A DNA stretch of 64,000 bases from Leifsonia xyli subsp. xyli str. CTCB07 (GTDB lineage Bacteria > Actinomycetota > Actinomycetes > Actinomycetales > Microbacteriaceae), in contig NC_006087.1 in NCBI RefSeq assembly GCF_000007665.1, forward strand, positions 1,922,001 to 1,986,000, given 5' to 3'. Under the pieces are notes generated by a model. The model ran no database searches and had not been told where the DNA came from. It worked only from the letters and a program-made list of their open reading frames with translations. The position numbers and the translations under genes are program-made. Of this stretch, positions 1-9,099 are shown one piece after another (the first letter of the stretch is position 1; every line of letters starts with the position of its first letter).

Positions 1-2
1 TC

Positions 3-923
3 GCCGGCTCCACGGGCAGCGACGGCAGCCCCGGCGGGTACTACACCCAGGACGAATACCGGGCGCTGGTCGACTACGCGGCCAAGCGTCACATCACGAT
101 CGTGCCCGAGATCGATGTGCCCGGCCACACGAACGCGGCGCTGGCGTCCTATCCAGAGCTGAACCCGGACGGCGTCGCCAAAGAGCTGTACACGGGGAGG
201 AAAGTCGGCTTCAGCAGTCTGATGACCGATGACGCCACCACCGACCGGTTCCTGCGGGATGTGGTGCGCGAGTTCGCCGCGCTGACGCCGAGCCCGTACT
301 TTCACATCGGCGGCGACGAATGCCTGAGCACCCCTGCCGAAGACTTCCGAGCTTTCATCGAGCGCGCCGCCGGCCTCGTGGCCGAGACCGGCAAGACCCC
401 GGTGGGCTGGCACGAGATGGGCCGGAGCGACCGGCTGCCACGGGGCACCATCGGGCAGTACTGGTCGTTCCGCACTCCCCGCGACAAGACCGGCGAAAAG
501 ATCCTCTCCTTCGTGAGGCAGGGCGGCTCCGTCATCATGTCGCCCGCCGACGTGGCCTACCTCGATATGGTCTACGAAAAGGGCGACGCGATCGGCCTGG
601 ACTGGGCAAACGGACCGACCGACCTCCGCAGCGCCTATGGCTGGGAGCCGGCGCGTGTCGTACCCGGCCTGAGCGAATCGCACATCCTGGGCGTGGAGGG
701 CCCGCTCTGGACCGAGACCGTCCCGACCATCGAGGACGCCGAAGAGATGGTGTTTCCCCGGCTGGCCGCCGTCGCCGAGATCGGCTGGTCGGCCACGCCC
801 TACGGCACGGACTCTGCACGCGACTTCGACGATTTCGCCACCCGCGTGGCCCGGCTCGCGGAGCAGCTGGGACGCCCACGGCACCCGGTACCGGAGGGTG
901 GACGGCCTCCCGTGGCTGGATGA
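3..923 (+). CDS. beta-N-acetylhexosaminidase (GH20), C-terminal part, 5' end outside window
   Basis: Glycoside hydrolase family 20 enzyme that removes terminal N-acetylglucosamine or N-acetylgalactosamine, for example from chitin fragments, glycans or cell-wall debris. The open frame runs in from the left edge, so the true start is not visible; an internal GTG at 102 is not the start. The fragment (about 306 codons) shows the family barrel motif VPEIDVPGH near the beginning and HIGGDE at about nt 303-320, whose D-E pair is the catalytic pair of GH20. Late tryptophans (WTETV, IGWSA) fit the substrate pocket. The end at 921-923 is followed by a good terminator. The missing N-terminus would hold the GH20b domain and perhaps a signal peptide. 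No lesion is visible here. Confidence 0.9.
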   Translation, partial: AGSTGSDGSPGGYYTQDEYRALVDYAAKRHITIVPEIDVPGHTNAALASYPELNPDGVAKELYTGRKVGFSSLMTDDATTDRFLRDVVREFAALTPSPYFHIGGDECLSTPAEDFRAFIERAAGLVAETGKTPVGWHEMGRSDRLPRGTIGQYWSFRTPRDKTGEKILSFVRQGGSVIMSPADVAYLDMVYEKGDAIGLDWANGPTDLRSAYGWEPARVVPGLSESHILGVEGPLWTETVPTIEDAEEMVFPRLAAVAEIGWSATPYGTDSARDFDDFATRVARLAEQLGRPRHPVPEGGRPPVAG

Positions 924-960
924 TGTCACCGTCTGATTCGCTCTTTCTTCGGGAACAGGA

Positions 961-988
961 GGCCCCTCTGAAAGAGGGGTCCTTTTTT
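961..988 (+). terminator. Rho-independent terminator after the hexosaminidase gene
   Basis: A stem of CCCCTCT / AGAGGGG with a short GAA loop is followed by a run of six T at 983-988, about 40 bases after the hexosaminidase stop. This is a textbook intrinsic terminator on the + strand. Confidence 0.85.
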
Positions 989-1069
989 AAAATGTTATAG
1001 TTACATGTTCCATACCAGAAGAACTTCCTGTCGAAAACAGACACTTCCGCCCTGAGGAGTCCGGACCCG

Positions 1070-2384
1070 ATGCAGCACCGCGAGCCCGACCAAGCCCGTA
1101 CGACGAATCTCCGCGAATACCTGCGTATTCTCCGCACGTACTGGGTGGGGATGTTGATCCTGATCCTGATCAGCGTCTCCGCCGCAGCCGTGTGGACGAT
1201 CGCCCAGACGCGGGTGTACAGCTCCACATCGCCCAGTTACAGGGCGACGGCGACGCCTCCAGCGGGGCGACCCAGTTCACCCCGACGGCCAGCGCCCCGC
1301 TCCCTTCGCTGCCCTCGTCACCGAACGTCCCGATCACCCTCAGTATCGCCTTGGTCCTCGGGCTCTTCCTCGCCGCCCTCTACGCGCTGATCCGGAACCA
1401 GCTGGACCGCGGCGTCCGGTCGGCCGAGATGGTCGAGAACACCTTCGGCGTCTCGGTGATCGGCACCGTCCCCGTCACGGACGAACTGGCCGAGAATTCG
1501 CACATCATCGGTATGAGCGGGAAGAACGCATCCGACTCCGTGAGCGCGATGGAGGCTCTGCGCGAACTCCGCACGAACCTCTCGTATGTGGATGTGGACA
1601 ACCCCCGCGCATCCTGCTCGTCACCTCCTCCATGCCCTCCGAGGGCAAGTCGACCCTCTCGGCCAACCTGGCGGTCACGATCGCCCGCGGCGGCCAGCCG
1701 GTCGTCGTCGTCGACGCCGACATGCGCCACCCCACGCAGGGCAAGACCTTCGGCATCCCCAACGGCGCCGGGCTCTCGGATGTCCTCGCCGGCCGGGTCT
1801 CTCTGCGCGAAGTGCTGCAAGACCCCGATGTCTCTCTCCACACACACATCCGTGTCCTCACCGCGGGCCGCACGCCACCGAACCCGAGCGAGCTGCTCGG
1901 CTCCCGGACAATGCGCGAACTCCTCGCCGCCCTCTCCGAACTCGCCGTGGTCATCGTGGACGCACCGCCGCTGCTCCCGGTCACCGACGCCGCCGTGCTC
2001 TCCAAATCGGTCGATGGTGTGCTGCTGGTCGTCAACGCGAAGCGCACGAAGATCGACCAGCTCGGAAAGGCCCTCCGCACCCTCGACCAGGCCGCCGGGA
2101 AGCTCACCGGGGTCGTCCTCAACCGCGTCCCGCGCCGCGGCGCCGACGCTGTCAACTACGGCTACTACGGTGCCAAATACGGGTACGGCTACTACCACGA
2201 TGCATCCCTGACGGCCGGGCCTGAGGCAGCCCCGGCGCCGGCCGCCACCCCCGTGCCGACGCCAGCCGAGCCGGACGCTGCCGACCGGGACGCTACCGAC
2301 CCGCACAGCACGTCCGGCAGCGTCCCGGAGCCGGTTCCCGCCGAACCCGCGAACCGCGGCCGCCGGGCCGCGCGGCACGGATAA
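1070..2384 (+). pseudogene. Wzc/CpsD-like polysaccharide co-polymerase and tyrosine autokinase, broken
   Basis: Inner-membrane protein of the Wzz-plus-BY-kinase type that controls chain length and export of capsule or exopolysaccharide. Three frames must be joined. 1070 to about 1210 gives the N-terminal Wzz segment with its first membrane helix. About 1215 to 1605 gives the second membrane helix and the linker LRELRTNL. About 1608 to 2384 gives the kinase with Walker A (PSEGKST), Walker A' (VVVVDADMR), Walker B-like VIVDAPP and a tyrosine-rich tail (YGYYGAKYGYGYY). The second shift sits in a run of five C near 1603-1607. The outer Wzz domain is much too short, so an internal deletion accompanies the first shift. 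Neighbouring O-antigen ligase and acyltransferase remnants confirm a polysaccharide locus. Non-functional as it stands. Confidence 0.85.
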
Positions 2385-2725
2385 GAACCGGCTTCAGCGG
2401 AACGCTCCGCCACAGGTCAGAAGGATTCCGCGCCTCATTGCGGCACGACGGTCAACGGCCGGGCACTTCCCGCCGCGATTCCCGCAGCGTCGCCCACTCG
2501 TCGAGACCGACGCGAGGACGACCCCGGGTTCACAAGACGCTCAGCGCCGCTCGTGAGCGCGGGTCGCGTCCACCGGGCGCGCCAAAAGACGGAGCGCGCC
2601 GAAACGCGGAGCGCGCCAAGATGCGGAGGCTAGGCCTGCCGACCGGGAGCGCTCTCTTTCAGCGGGCGCGAGCACTGTGCTCGCCCCCGCTGTCCGCCGT
2701 TTCCCCCGCTCCGGGCCCTCCGCGC
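2385..2725. other. 341-bp region with no recognisable gene
   Basis: No frame here has family motifs or a convincing start with a ribosome binding site. There is a near-perfect dyad (GCGAGCA / TGCTCGC, 2668-2684) with no T-run on either side, and a few direct copies of GAGCGCGCC at about 2590-2625. It lies between two convergent genes and may be eroded coding sequence, but I cannot assign it. Confidence 0.5.
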
Positions 2726-2935
2726 TCAGAGAGCGAGCGCGGTCGCCGCTTCGGCCGCCGCGTCGACGGCGATGTCGATGGCCGCCATCTCCACCGTCGC
2801 TGCGATAGCGGCGAAAGCCGCTGTTACGAGGCAGATGACCTCGTGCTGCGACCCCGCGACGACGGCTGTCGAATGCGAACCGAGATCGGCGACGAGCAGA
2901 TCATTCACGGTTCTGGTGGTTCGTCGAATGGACAT
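2726..2935 (-). CDS. small protein of 69 residues, unknown function
   Basis: I do not recognise this gene. An ATG at 2935 is preceded on the minus strand by a strong ribosome binding site (GAGAGGGG, about 6 bases away), which is why I accept it. The product begins MSIRRTTRTVNDLLVADLG. It has a single cysteine in EVICLV at about residue 34 and ends in a long Ala/Val/Ile-rich stretch rich in acidic positions (AAIDIAVDAAAEAATALAL). The polar front and hydrophobic helical rear could suit a peptide precursor or a small membrane-associated protein. I see no leader motif of a known peptide class and no modifying enzyme next to it. It lies just downstream of a broken O-antigen ligase on the same strand, with about 150 non-coding bases between them. 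Confidence 0.5.
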   Translation of the reverse strand: MSIRRTTRTVNDLLVADLGSHSTAVVAGSQHEVICLVTAAFAAIAATVEMAAIDIAVDAAAEAATALAL

Positions 2936-3087
2936 CGCATCCCCTCTCGCCTGGCAGTGGAGGCGGTTCTCCGTCGCCACGATAGGTGGAGAGCCCCGCC
3001 CAGAGCGGCCACAGCGCTCGGAATGAGTGGCGCGATACCGGCGCGAAAGCGAAAAGGGCCTTCCGGACGCACAGCGTTTCGAGAAGC

Positions 3088-4386
3088 TCAGCGGGTCCGT
3101 CGCCCGTTTAGCACACGCCGCGTCACCGGCTCCGTTCCGCTGAGCGCCTCCGGCGGCTCCGGGGGTGCGTTCCGGTTCAGCCGCGGCAGCGAGAAGAACA
3201 GCATCAGGGCGATGGCCGTGAACGGCCACACCATCGTGTCGAAGGAGAACATCATGGCCGCGATGGCCGCCACGATGGCACGGCTGGCCCGGTCGCCGCG
3301 AACGAACGCGACCACAACCATGACGATCAGCACGAGCAGGCCGAGCACTCCCACCGTGCCGAGCGCTTCGACCAGCATGTTGTCTACGACGTGGAAGTTG
3401 AACGGACTGACCAGATCTCCCTCGACGAAGAGCTGATCGTCCCGGCCCCAGCCGACCCCGAACAGCGACTCCATCGGCGGTCACGCGAGGAGGTCGGGAA
3501 TGCGGGCCAGGTTGCCGATGCGCTGCGCCCACGAACCGGAATCGAGGAGGTCGGCGGTCAACTCGCTGATGCGGGAACCGGCGCCGATCGCGAGAGCGAC
3601 GAACGCGGCTCCCCCGGCGATCAGCAGGTTGCGCATCCACTTGGCCAGACCGGGGCGCATCGCCAGGTGCAGGATGACGCCCACGGCGAAGGAGACCATC
3701 GCGCTCCGGGTGCCGCTCAGCGCCAGGCCGGCGACGACGACAGCCAGGAGCGGCAAACGCCACCGGCGGGTGAGCCGCCCGGCGTCCACCCAGACGAGGG
3801 TCGCGCACACCGCCAGGAACCAGCAGAAGACGATCGGATGTCCGAAGGTGCCCTGTGCTCGGTCGAAGCCGTCGATGAGCGGGTTCGCGCGTGCGCCTGC
3901 CAGGTAGCCCCACAGGGGCTGCATCCCAGCGCCGAACTCGAGCGCGGCCAGCGCGACCTCGACGACCATGACCGCGAGCGTGACGCGCACGAAGAGCCGC
4001 ACCGATGCGCGATCCAGATGCAGCGCGACGTGGCTCACGAGCAGCGCGAACGTCCCGAAGACCAGCATCCCGGACACACTGCGACCGTGCATGACCAGCG
4101 TGCTCAGCATCGCGAGGACCCACCAGGCGCACAGGACCCCCTGCAGGAGTCTCTCTCCGGAGGACGACGAGCGCACCCGGACGAGAGAGATGCCCAGGAT
4201 GACAGATCCGAAGGCCATCGAGGCCATCGAGACATTCGATCCCGCGGTCAGGGTCGCGCCGACGACCGCGACCACCAGGGCGATAGACAGGGCAGTGGCA
4301 CGGGCCAGACGCGCCGGGACCAGCAGGACCAGGAGGATGGCGACGGCTCCGGCGGCGAGCACGGCCGCGAGGGCAACGCTACCCAC
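3088..4386 (-). pseudogene. O-antigen ligase/polymerase (Wzy/WaaL-like), interrupted by an in-frame stop
   Basis: Multi-pass membrane protein of the O-antigen ligase superfamily, which polymerises or attaches surface polysaccharide outside the membrane. About ten hydrophobic segments precede residue 300, with the family-like loop around GTFGHPIVFCWF. An in-frame TGA at 3481-3483 ends the 301-residue first part. Reading through it in the same frame gives the expected continuation PPMESLFGVGWG, the glycine-rich motif of this family, then two more membrane segments and a stop at 3088. The lesion is therefore a single nonsense change rather than a frameshift. Total length would be about 432 codons, normal for the family. 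The gene overlaps the acyltransferase remnant upstream by 8 bases, so both belonged to one operon. Confidence 0.85.
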
Positions 4387-4728
4387 GGCCGGTCACCGCC
4401 ACGGGGAGCTCGGCCCGCAGCAGCGGGCCGAGCATGGCCGAGTAGGTCTCCGTCAGGTGGCCGTGGTCGCGCTTGGCGAGAACGCCGTCGACGCCGGGCG
4501 GGCAGCCAAGACCGGGGACGCAGAACCAGCCGGTTGGGTCGATGTAGTCGACCGTCATACCGGTGTCCCGCGCGCTCTCCACTGCGGCCTTCTCGGCTCG
4601 CGCCTTGAGCCCGTAGGCCCCGGACGGCTGCCGGACGCAGTCGGCGGATCGCCCGGACCGGACAGCGCAATCGGCCGCGGCGGTCGTCTCCGGCGGGTTG
4701 CCGAGAACGACGACGGAGACCTCCGCCT
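4379..4728 (-). pseudogene. C-terminal remnant of an acyltransferase (SGNH domain)
   Basis: Only the tail of an OafA-like acyltransferase remains. These proteins O-acylate surface sugars with a membrane acyltransferase domain followed by an outer SGNH hydrolase domain. The visible stretch reads VSVVVLGNPPETT, then VDYIDPTGWFC and later RDHGHLTETYSAML, where the D-x-x-H of DHGHLT matches the last catalytic block of the SGNH fold. No start codon or membrane domain is present. The frame is directly continuous with the truncated regulator upstream, separated only by a TAG at 4727-4729, which marks a deletion junction. The 3' end overlaps the ligase start by 8 bases. Confidence 0.8.
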
Positions 4729-6312
4729 AGCGGAACCGATCCAACGCCTCCCCGAGGCCGGCCTGCCACTCGGCGACGGCGCTCTGCCCCGCCGCGTTAC
4801 CGCGCTCCGCGCTGATCAGACCGGACGCGATGAACCCCGGGACGCTCCACACCGTCCCCTCGTTCCCGGACAGCTCGGACGGGAGGATGCGCTCGATGAC
4901 GGTCTCCGCCTCGGGAAGGCGACCGCGCAGAGCGTGGCAGAGCGCCAGCAGACCGCTGGCGGCCAGCTCGACGTGCCGGCGGTCCGCGCGCCCGGCCAGG
5001 CCGAGCGCCGCTTCCAGCCGCTGAGCCGCCTCCGCGTAGTTTCCGGTGTGGAACGGCGGAAGGGCGCTCTGCAACCAGAGTTCGGCCGTCTCGTCCTCGG
5101 GAAGGTCGGCCTGGCCGAAGATGCGTGTGAGATAGCCGGCCTCGGCGACCGCCTTGGTGAACGACCCGTCCGCGATCTCCATCCGCAGCTTGCCGGCCTG
5201 GAGCCAGGCGCGCTCAGCGGCGGGCATGGCGCCAGCGGGCTTCTTGAGCCGGCGTGGCGGGACGGCGATGCCCGCTTCGGCGCCGAGCGTCCGCTCGACG
5301 ACGATGAGCCAGGCGTCCTGGTCGAAGACGGAGGCGGGGATGCGGGAGACGATCTCCGCCGCGCGCTCCGGCGAGCACAGCAGTTCGGCGCACCGGCGAC
5401 GGACCAGGCAGCTGAGCTCCGCCCAGTCGCCGCGGTCGGCGTAGAGCGTGGCGAGCTCCAGGTCGGCGCCGACTCGGCGGTACTCGGCGAGGGCGAGCCA
5501 GGCGTCGTCGCTGACCGCAGAGGCCGGATCGGCGTCCACACCGGAAATGCGGAGTGCGGGCTCCCCGAAGACGAGCGTTTCGGCAGCAAGACCGCGCTTG
5601 GCCAGGACGGAGAGGATCTCCTCGGCCGCTGGTTCGACAGACGCCAGCCGCGAGCGCAGCGTGGCCGTCAGAACGGGCACCTCGGCGATCCGGGAGGCGA
5701 TGGCAATCCAGGCGGCGCCGAAGCGCTCGGCGAGGTCGTCGGCGGTGACGCGGGCGAGCGTCGTCCATGCGGTGCGCAGAGCACCGTCGGAGACCGCGAC
5801 GTGGCGGGGAAGGGTGGCGAGCAGGCGGGTGACCAGGACGGGACGGCCCTGTGTCCGGGCGGCGAGCGCGGCGAGCTGCCGGCGGCTGAAGCGCACGGCG
5901 GCGAGATCGGCGGCGCGGACGACCTCAGCAAGGTCGAAGCGGAGTTCGTCCGAACCGATGACGACAGGGGTGATGCCGCGGGCGAGCAGCCGGAAACGCG
6001 GGCTGTCGTCCGCCGCGATCAGGAGCGCCGGGACGCCGGCCGCAGCAGCCGCGGCGGCGATCGCCTCGAGTTGGGGGCGGCGAGACCGTCGGCCGTGGCG
6101 ACGATCGCGTCCCGCTTGGCGTCGGAGGCCAGGACAGCCGAGGTCTTGCCCGAGCCGGAGGGCCCTTCCAGAAGGAGGACGGCTCCGGGGCGGGCGGTGG
6201 CCAGCGCGTCGTCCAGAACACGCCGGGAGATGAATTCCAGGGGCGCGGCGGATCGCATGGTCGGGCCGAGGTTCGCGATGTCGGGCATTGATTCGGTCAG
6301 GGGTTTCGTCAT
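4727..6312 (-). pseudogene. ATPase-type LuxR-family regulator, frameshifted and missing its C-terminus
   Basis: Remains of a large LuxR/MalT-type transcription regulator. The ATG at 6312 opens a segment with Walker A GPSGSGKTS. A one-base loss in a run of five G (plus strand 6073-6077) shifts the frame. Downstream the frame carries an ATPase and helical-repeat region (residues such as ERAAEIVSRIPASVFDQDAW) to 4727. The family would need some 250 further residues ending in a LuxR helix-turn-helix; none is present, because the gene stops where an acyltransferase tail begins. A GTG at 6327 is an alternative start. It is divergent from an intact relative at 6580, and the pair probably arose by duplication. 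Confidence 0.8.
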
Positions 6313-6327
6313 GGGTTCGGGTCTCAC

Positions 6328-6579
6328 CTCCGCTCGGACTGATTGTTCCCGCGGGGCGGGGGCCTCATACCGAGCGCTTCGGGGAAGTACGTGCCAACGA
6401 GCGAGCTTAGCGAGGTACGCAACGGGTATTGCGTATAAGAACTTTCGATCTTGCGTATTCCATAATACGCTGAGATTCTAAATTGTGAAACCCGAAATCT
6501 CTTACCCTGACCAGAAATAATTCTTATTCTCGAATCATTCGCCTCCCGTCCCGCTCCCACCCTGGTAGGTAGGGAATCT
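6328..6579. promoter_or_regulatory. AT-rich divergent promoter region between two LuxR-type regulators
   Basis: This gap lies between two diverging regulators. About 6405-6535 is strikingly AT-rich against its surroundings (for example AACTTTCGATCTTGCG, CCATAATACGC, AATAATTCTTATTC). It probably contains both promoters and regulator sites, but I cannot assign -35 and -10 boxes securely. Confidence 0.45.
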
Positions 6580-9099
6580 GTGCTCAGATTGGCACGCGAT
6601 CTGCTCTCCGCGAGCGCCGATATCGACATCGTCGGAAGCGGCGGAAGCGGCCGCACCAGCGTGCTCGACGCGCTCGCGCTCACGGTCGCCGACAGCCAGG
6701 CGACCGTCGTGCGGATCAACGGTGTCCGTGCGCTGCGCTGCAATCCGCTGGCCGCGGTCCACGCCGCGGGCATCGGCTCTCAGCTCACCGGCGACCGCCG
6801 CCCCGCGTCGCCGCTGCAGAACGCGATCGACGCGCTCAGCGCATCGGTCGGGGACGGACGCGGTGTGATCCTCATCGACGACACCGACCTGCTCGACGAG
6901 GCTTCGCTCGGAGCGATCGAAGCCGTCCAGCGCTCGATGCGGGTGCCGACCGCGAGGACACGCTCGCGGCTCAGCGCGAACAGTGCTCACACGGCCGGAT
7001 ACGTGATCGACCTCCCCTCGCTCCGGTACGACGATCTGGAGATCGTGCTGAGCGAACGGCTTGGCGGAATGATCGACGCGGGGACCATGAGCCGCGTCTA
7101 CGCGAAGTCCGGCGGCAATGTCGGGCTCGCCCTCACGATGATCGACCTCGCCGCGCGCGAAGGCCGTCTGCTGCTCACGAACGAGGTGTGGATGGCCCGG
7201 CGCAGCCTGTGGAGCCCGTCCCTGCGCGGCGCGGTCGAGACCTATCTCTCCTGGCTCGGCGACGAGCACCGCGAAGCGCTCGAGATGATCGCGATGGTCG
7301 GCGTGAGCGACCTGGAGACGGCCCTCAAGCTGAGCGACAACAGCGTCCTGGAGCAACTAGAGGACGCGGGCGTCCTCCGGATCGTCCCGAGCGGCAGCCA
7401 TCAGCTGGTCACGGTCGACCCGCCGCTGCTCTCCGAGTTCTACCGGCACAAGTCCTCCGCGGTGCGGCGACAGCGCCTGGCGAGCCGGATCCGGGTCGTG
7501 CGCGGCTCGCTGGACTCGCTGGAGGCCATCCTCGCCGACACCCCGGTCGTCCCGCACGGCCTCGGCGACGGGGACGCTCTGTTCGTGCGTCTCGTCCATG
7601 AGCGCGCACGAACGCGCCGCGTCGTCACCGAAGCGGAGTGGCACAACGCGCCGGAAGCCGGCTCCGCCCACCGTTACCTGCAGGCTCTCCTGGCCGACGC
7701 CGACTCGGACGGCCTCGTCGCCCGGACCTTCGCCCAGACCGAGAACAGCGCAGGCGAGCCGGTCGACCTCGCCCGGCTGGCCGTGCTGCGCGCTCAGTGG
7801 CAGCTCGCCTCCGGGAGCGACCTCGAGAAGACGCTCCGCGAACTGCGCGAGCGGGTCGCCGGACTCGGCCCCGCGGCCCGGCTGGCCGACGCCGAGGCCG
7901 TGCTCCTCGAAGCGGCCGCGCGCGGCATCCCAGACGACGCGGACGATCGGCTGGAGGCCGGCGGCGACCTCCCGCACCCGATCCGCACGCGGCTGCTCGA
8001 AGTCACGCTCACCATCGCCACCCTCCGCGGCCGGTTCGCGGAGGCGCACGCGCTCTTCGACCAGCTCTCCGCGCTGGGGACCGCCGACATCTCGACCGAC
8101 ATCGTCGCCACGCACGGCTACACCCTGCTCGGCGAGGGCCGGCACGCCGAGGCGCTAGCCTGGGCGGAGCGCGGTGTGGACGAAGCGCACGCCAATCTGG
8201 ATGTCTCCGGGCTCCGCGCCCATAGCTTCATCGCGGCACTGTGCCTGACGGTCTCCGGGCAGTACAGCAAGGCGGAGAATGTGATCTCCGTCGCGCTCGC
8301 TCTCGGAGAGCCACCGCTCACGGACCTGAGCGACCACATCGGAATCCAGGCGCTCGCCTCCGTGGTCGCGGTCCGCCGGGACAACGCAGCCCTCGGCGAA
8401 AGGCTGCGCGCCGACATCGCCGCCACTCCCGCCGCCGGCACTCTGATCGGCCGCTCCGGTCTCACCTGGAGCACTGCCCAGCTGGTCGCTTACCGGGGAC
8501 AGCCGAACGAGGCAGCGCAGTTGCTCCACGGCCACTCGGATCACCTCCGCGGCATCGGAGTCCACTCGGGGAGCGTTTTCGCCCTGCTGTCGGCCCTTGA
8601 GCTCAACCCGGACCCGGCCGGCCTGGAGCAGGCCTCCGATGTCCTCCGCGGGATGCAGTCCGAGTTCTTCGACGCTCACCTCGCCTTCCTGATCGCCCTT
8701 CAGGACCGGGACGCGGACGCGATCACCGCCCTCGTGCCCCGGCTGACCGCGAGTGGCCGGCCCGGCCTGGCCGTCGTCGCGTTCCGCCTGGCCTCCGAGT
8801 GGCTGAACGAGGACGGTGAGCACGAGCGGGCACGCGAGTCCGACCGGGCGCGCGAGGAGTTCATCGCCGCCCTCCCGAGCCGCAGCTATGACGCGACCCG
8901 GATGTTCGCGACGGCGATCAACCTGACCGAGCGCGAGATCTCGCGACCCGTCGCGAGCGGCCTGTCCAACCCGCAGATCGCCGCGCGACTCGTGCTCAGC
9001 GTGCGGACCGTGGAGAGCCACCTGCACCGGATCATGCGGAAGACCTCTGTCTCGAACCGCGCGGAACTGGCCTCGCTCATCAAGTCGATCGCCGTCTAA
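6580..9099 (+). CDS. large ATP-binding LuxR-family transcription regulator
   Basis: An 839-residue regulator of the LAL/MalT type. The N-terminal P-loop is at residues 19-27 (GSGGSGRTS) with Walker B ILIDDTD at about 96-102. A long helical-repeat region fills the middle, and a LuxR helix-turn-helix ends the protein (LTEREI... LSNPQIAARLVLSVRTVESHL, about residues 780-835). The normal Walker A lysine is arginine, so ATP use may be altered. GTG at 6580 is preceded by GGTAGGGAA, a usable ribosome binding site. The same frame is open a little further upstream and reads LVGRES, typical of the start of this family, but has no ATG or GTG there. The stop overlaps a convergent gene by 4 bases. The target genes are unknown. 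Confidence 0.85.
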   Translation: MLRLARDLLSASADIDIVGSGGSGRTSVLDALALTVADSQATVVRINGVRALRCNPLAAVHAAGIGSQLTGDRRPASPLQNAIDALSASVGDGRGVILIDDTDLLDEASLGAIEAVQRSMRVPTARTRSRLSANSAHTAGYVIDLPSLRYDDLEIVLSERLGGMIDAGTMSRVYAKSGGNVGLALTMIDLAAREGRLLLTNEVWMARRSLWSPSLRGAVETYLSWLGDEHREALEMIAMVGVSDLETALKLSDNSVLEQLEDAGVLRIVPSGSHQLVTVDPPLLSEFYRHKSSAVRRQRLASRIRVVRGSLDSLEAILADTPVVPHGLGDGDALFVRLVHERARTRRVVTEAEWHNAPEAGSAHRYLQALLADADSDGLVARTFAQTENSAGEPVDLARLAVLRAQWQLASGSDLEKTLRELRERVAGLGPAARLADAEAVLLEAAARGIPDDADDRLEAGGDLPHPIRTRLLEVTLTIATLRGRFAEAHALFDQLSALGTADISTDIVATHGYTLLGEGRHAEALAWAERGVDEAHANLDVSGLRAHSFIAALCLTVSGQYSKAENVISVALALGEPPLTDLSDHIGIQALASVVAVRRDNAALGERLRADIAATPAAGTLIGRSGLTWSTAQLVAYRGQPNEAAQLLHGHSDHLRGIGVHSGSVFALLSALELNPDPAGLEQASDVLRGMQSEFFDAHLAFLIALQDRDADAITALVPRLTASGRPGLAVVAFRLASEWLNEDGEHERARESDRAREEFIAALPSRSYDATRMFATAINLTEREISRPVASGLSNPQIAARLVLSVRTVESHLHRIMRKTSVSNRAELASLIKSIAV

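Noticed and set aside
3968..6481. Very long open frame (837 codons) on the plus strand opposite the regulator and ligase pseudogenes
   Set aside because: It is arginine/glycine/aspartate-rich with no motif, and lies antisense to genes with clear family motifs. Long empty frames are expected at this GC content.
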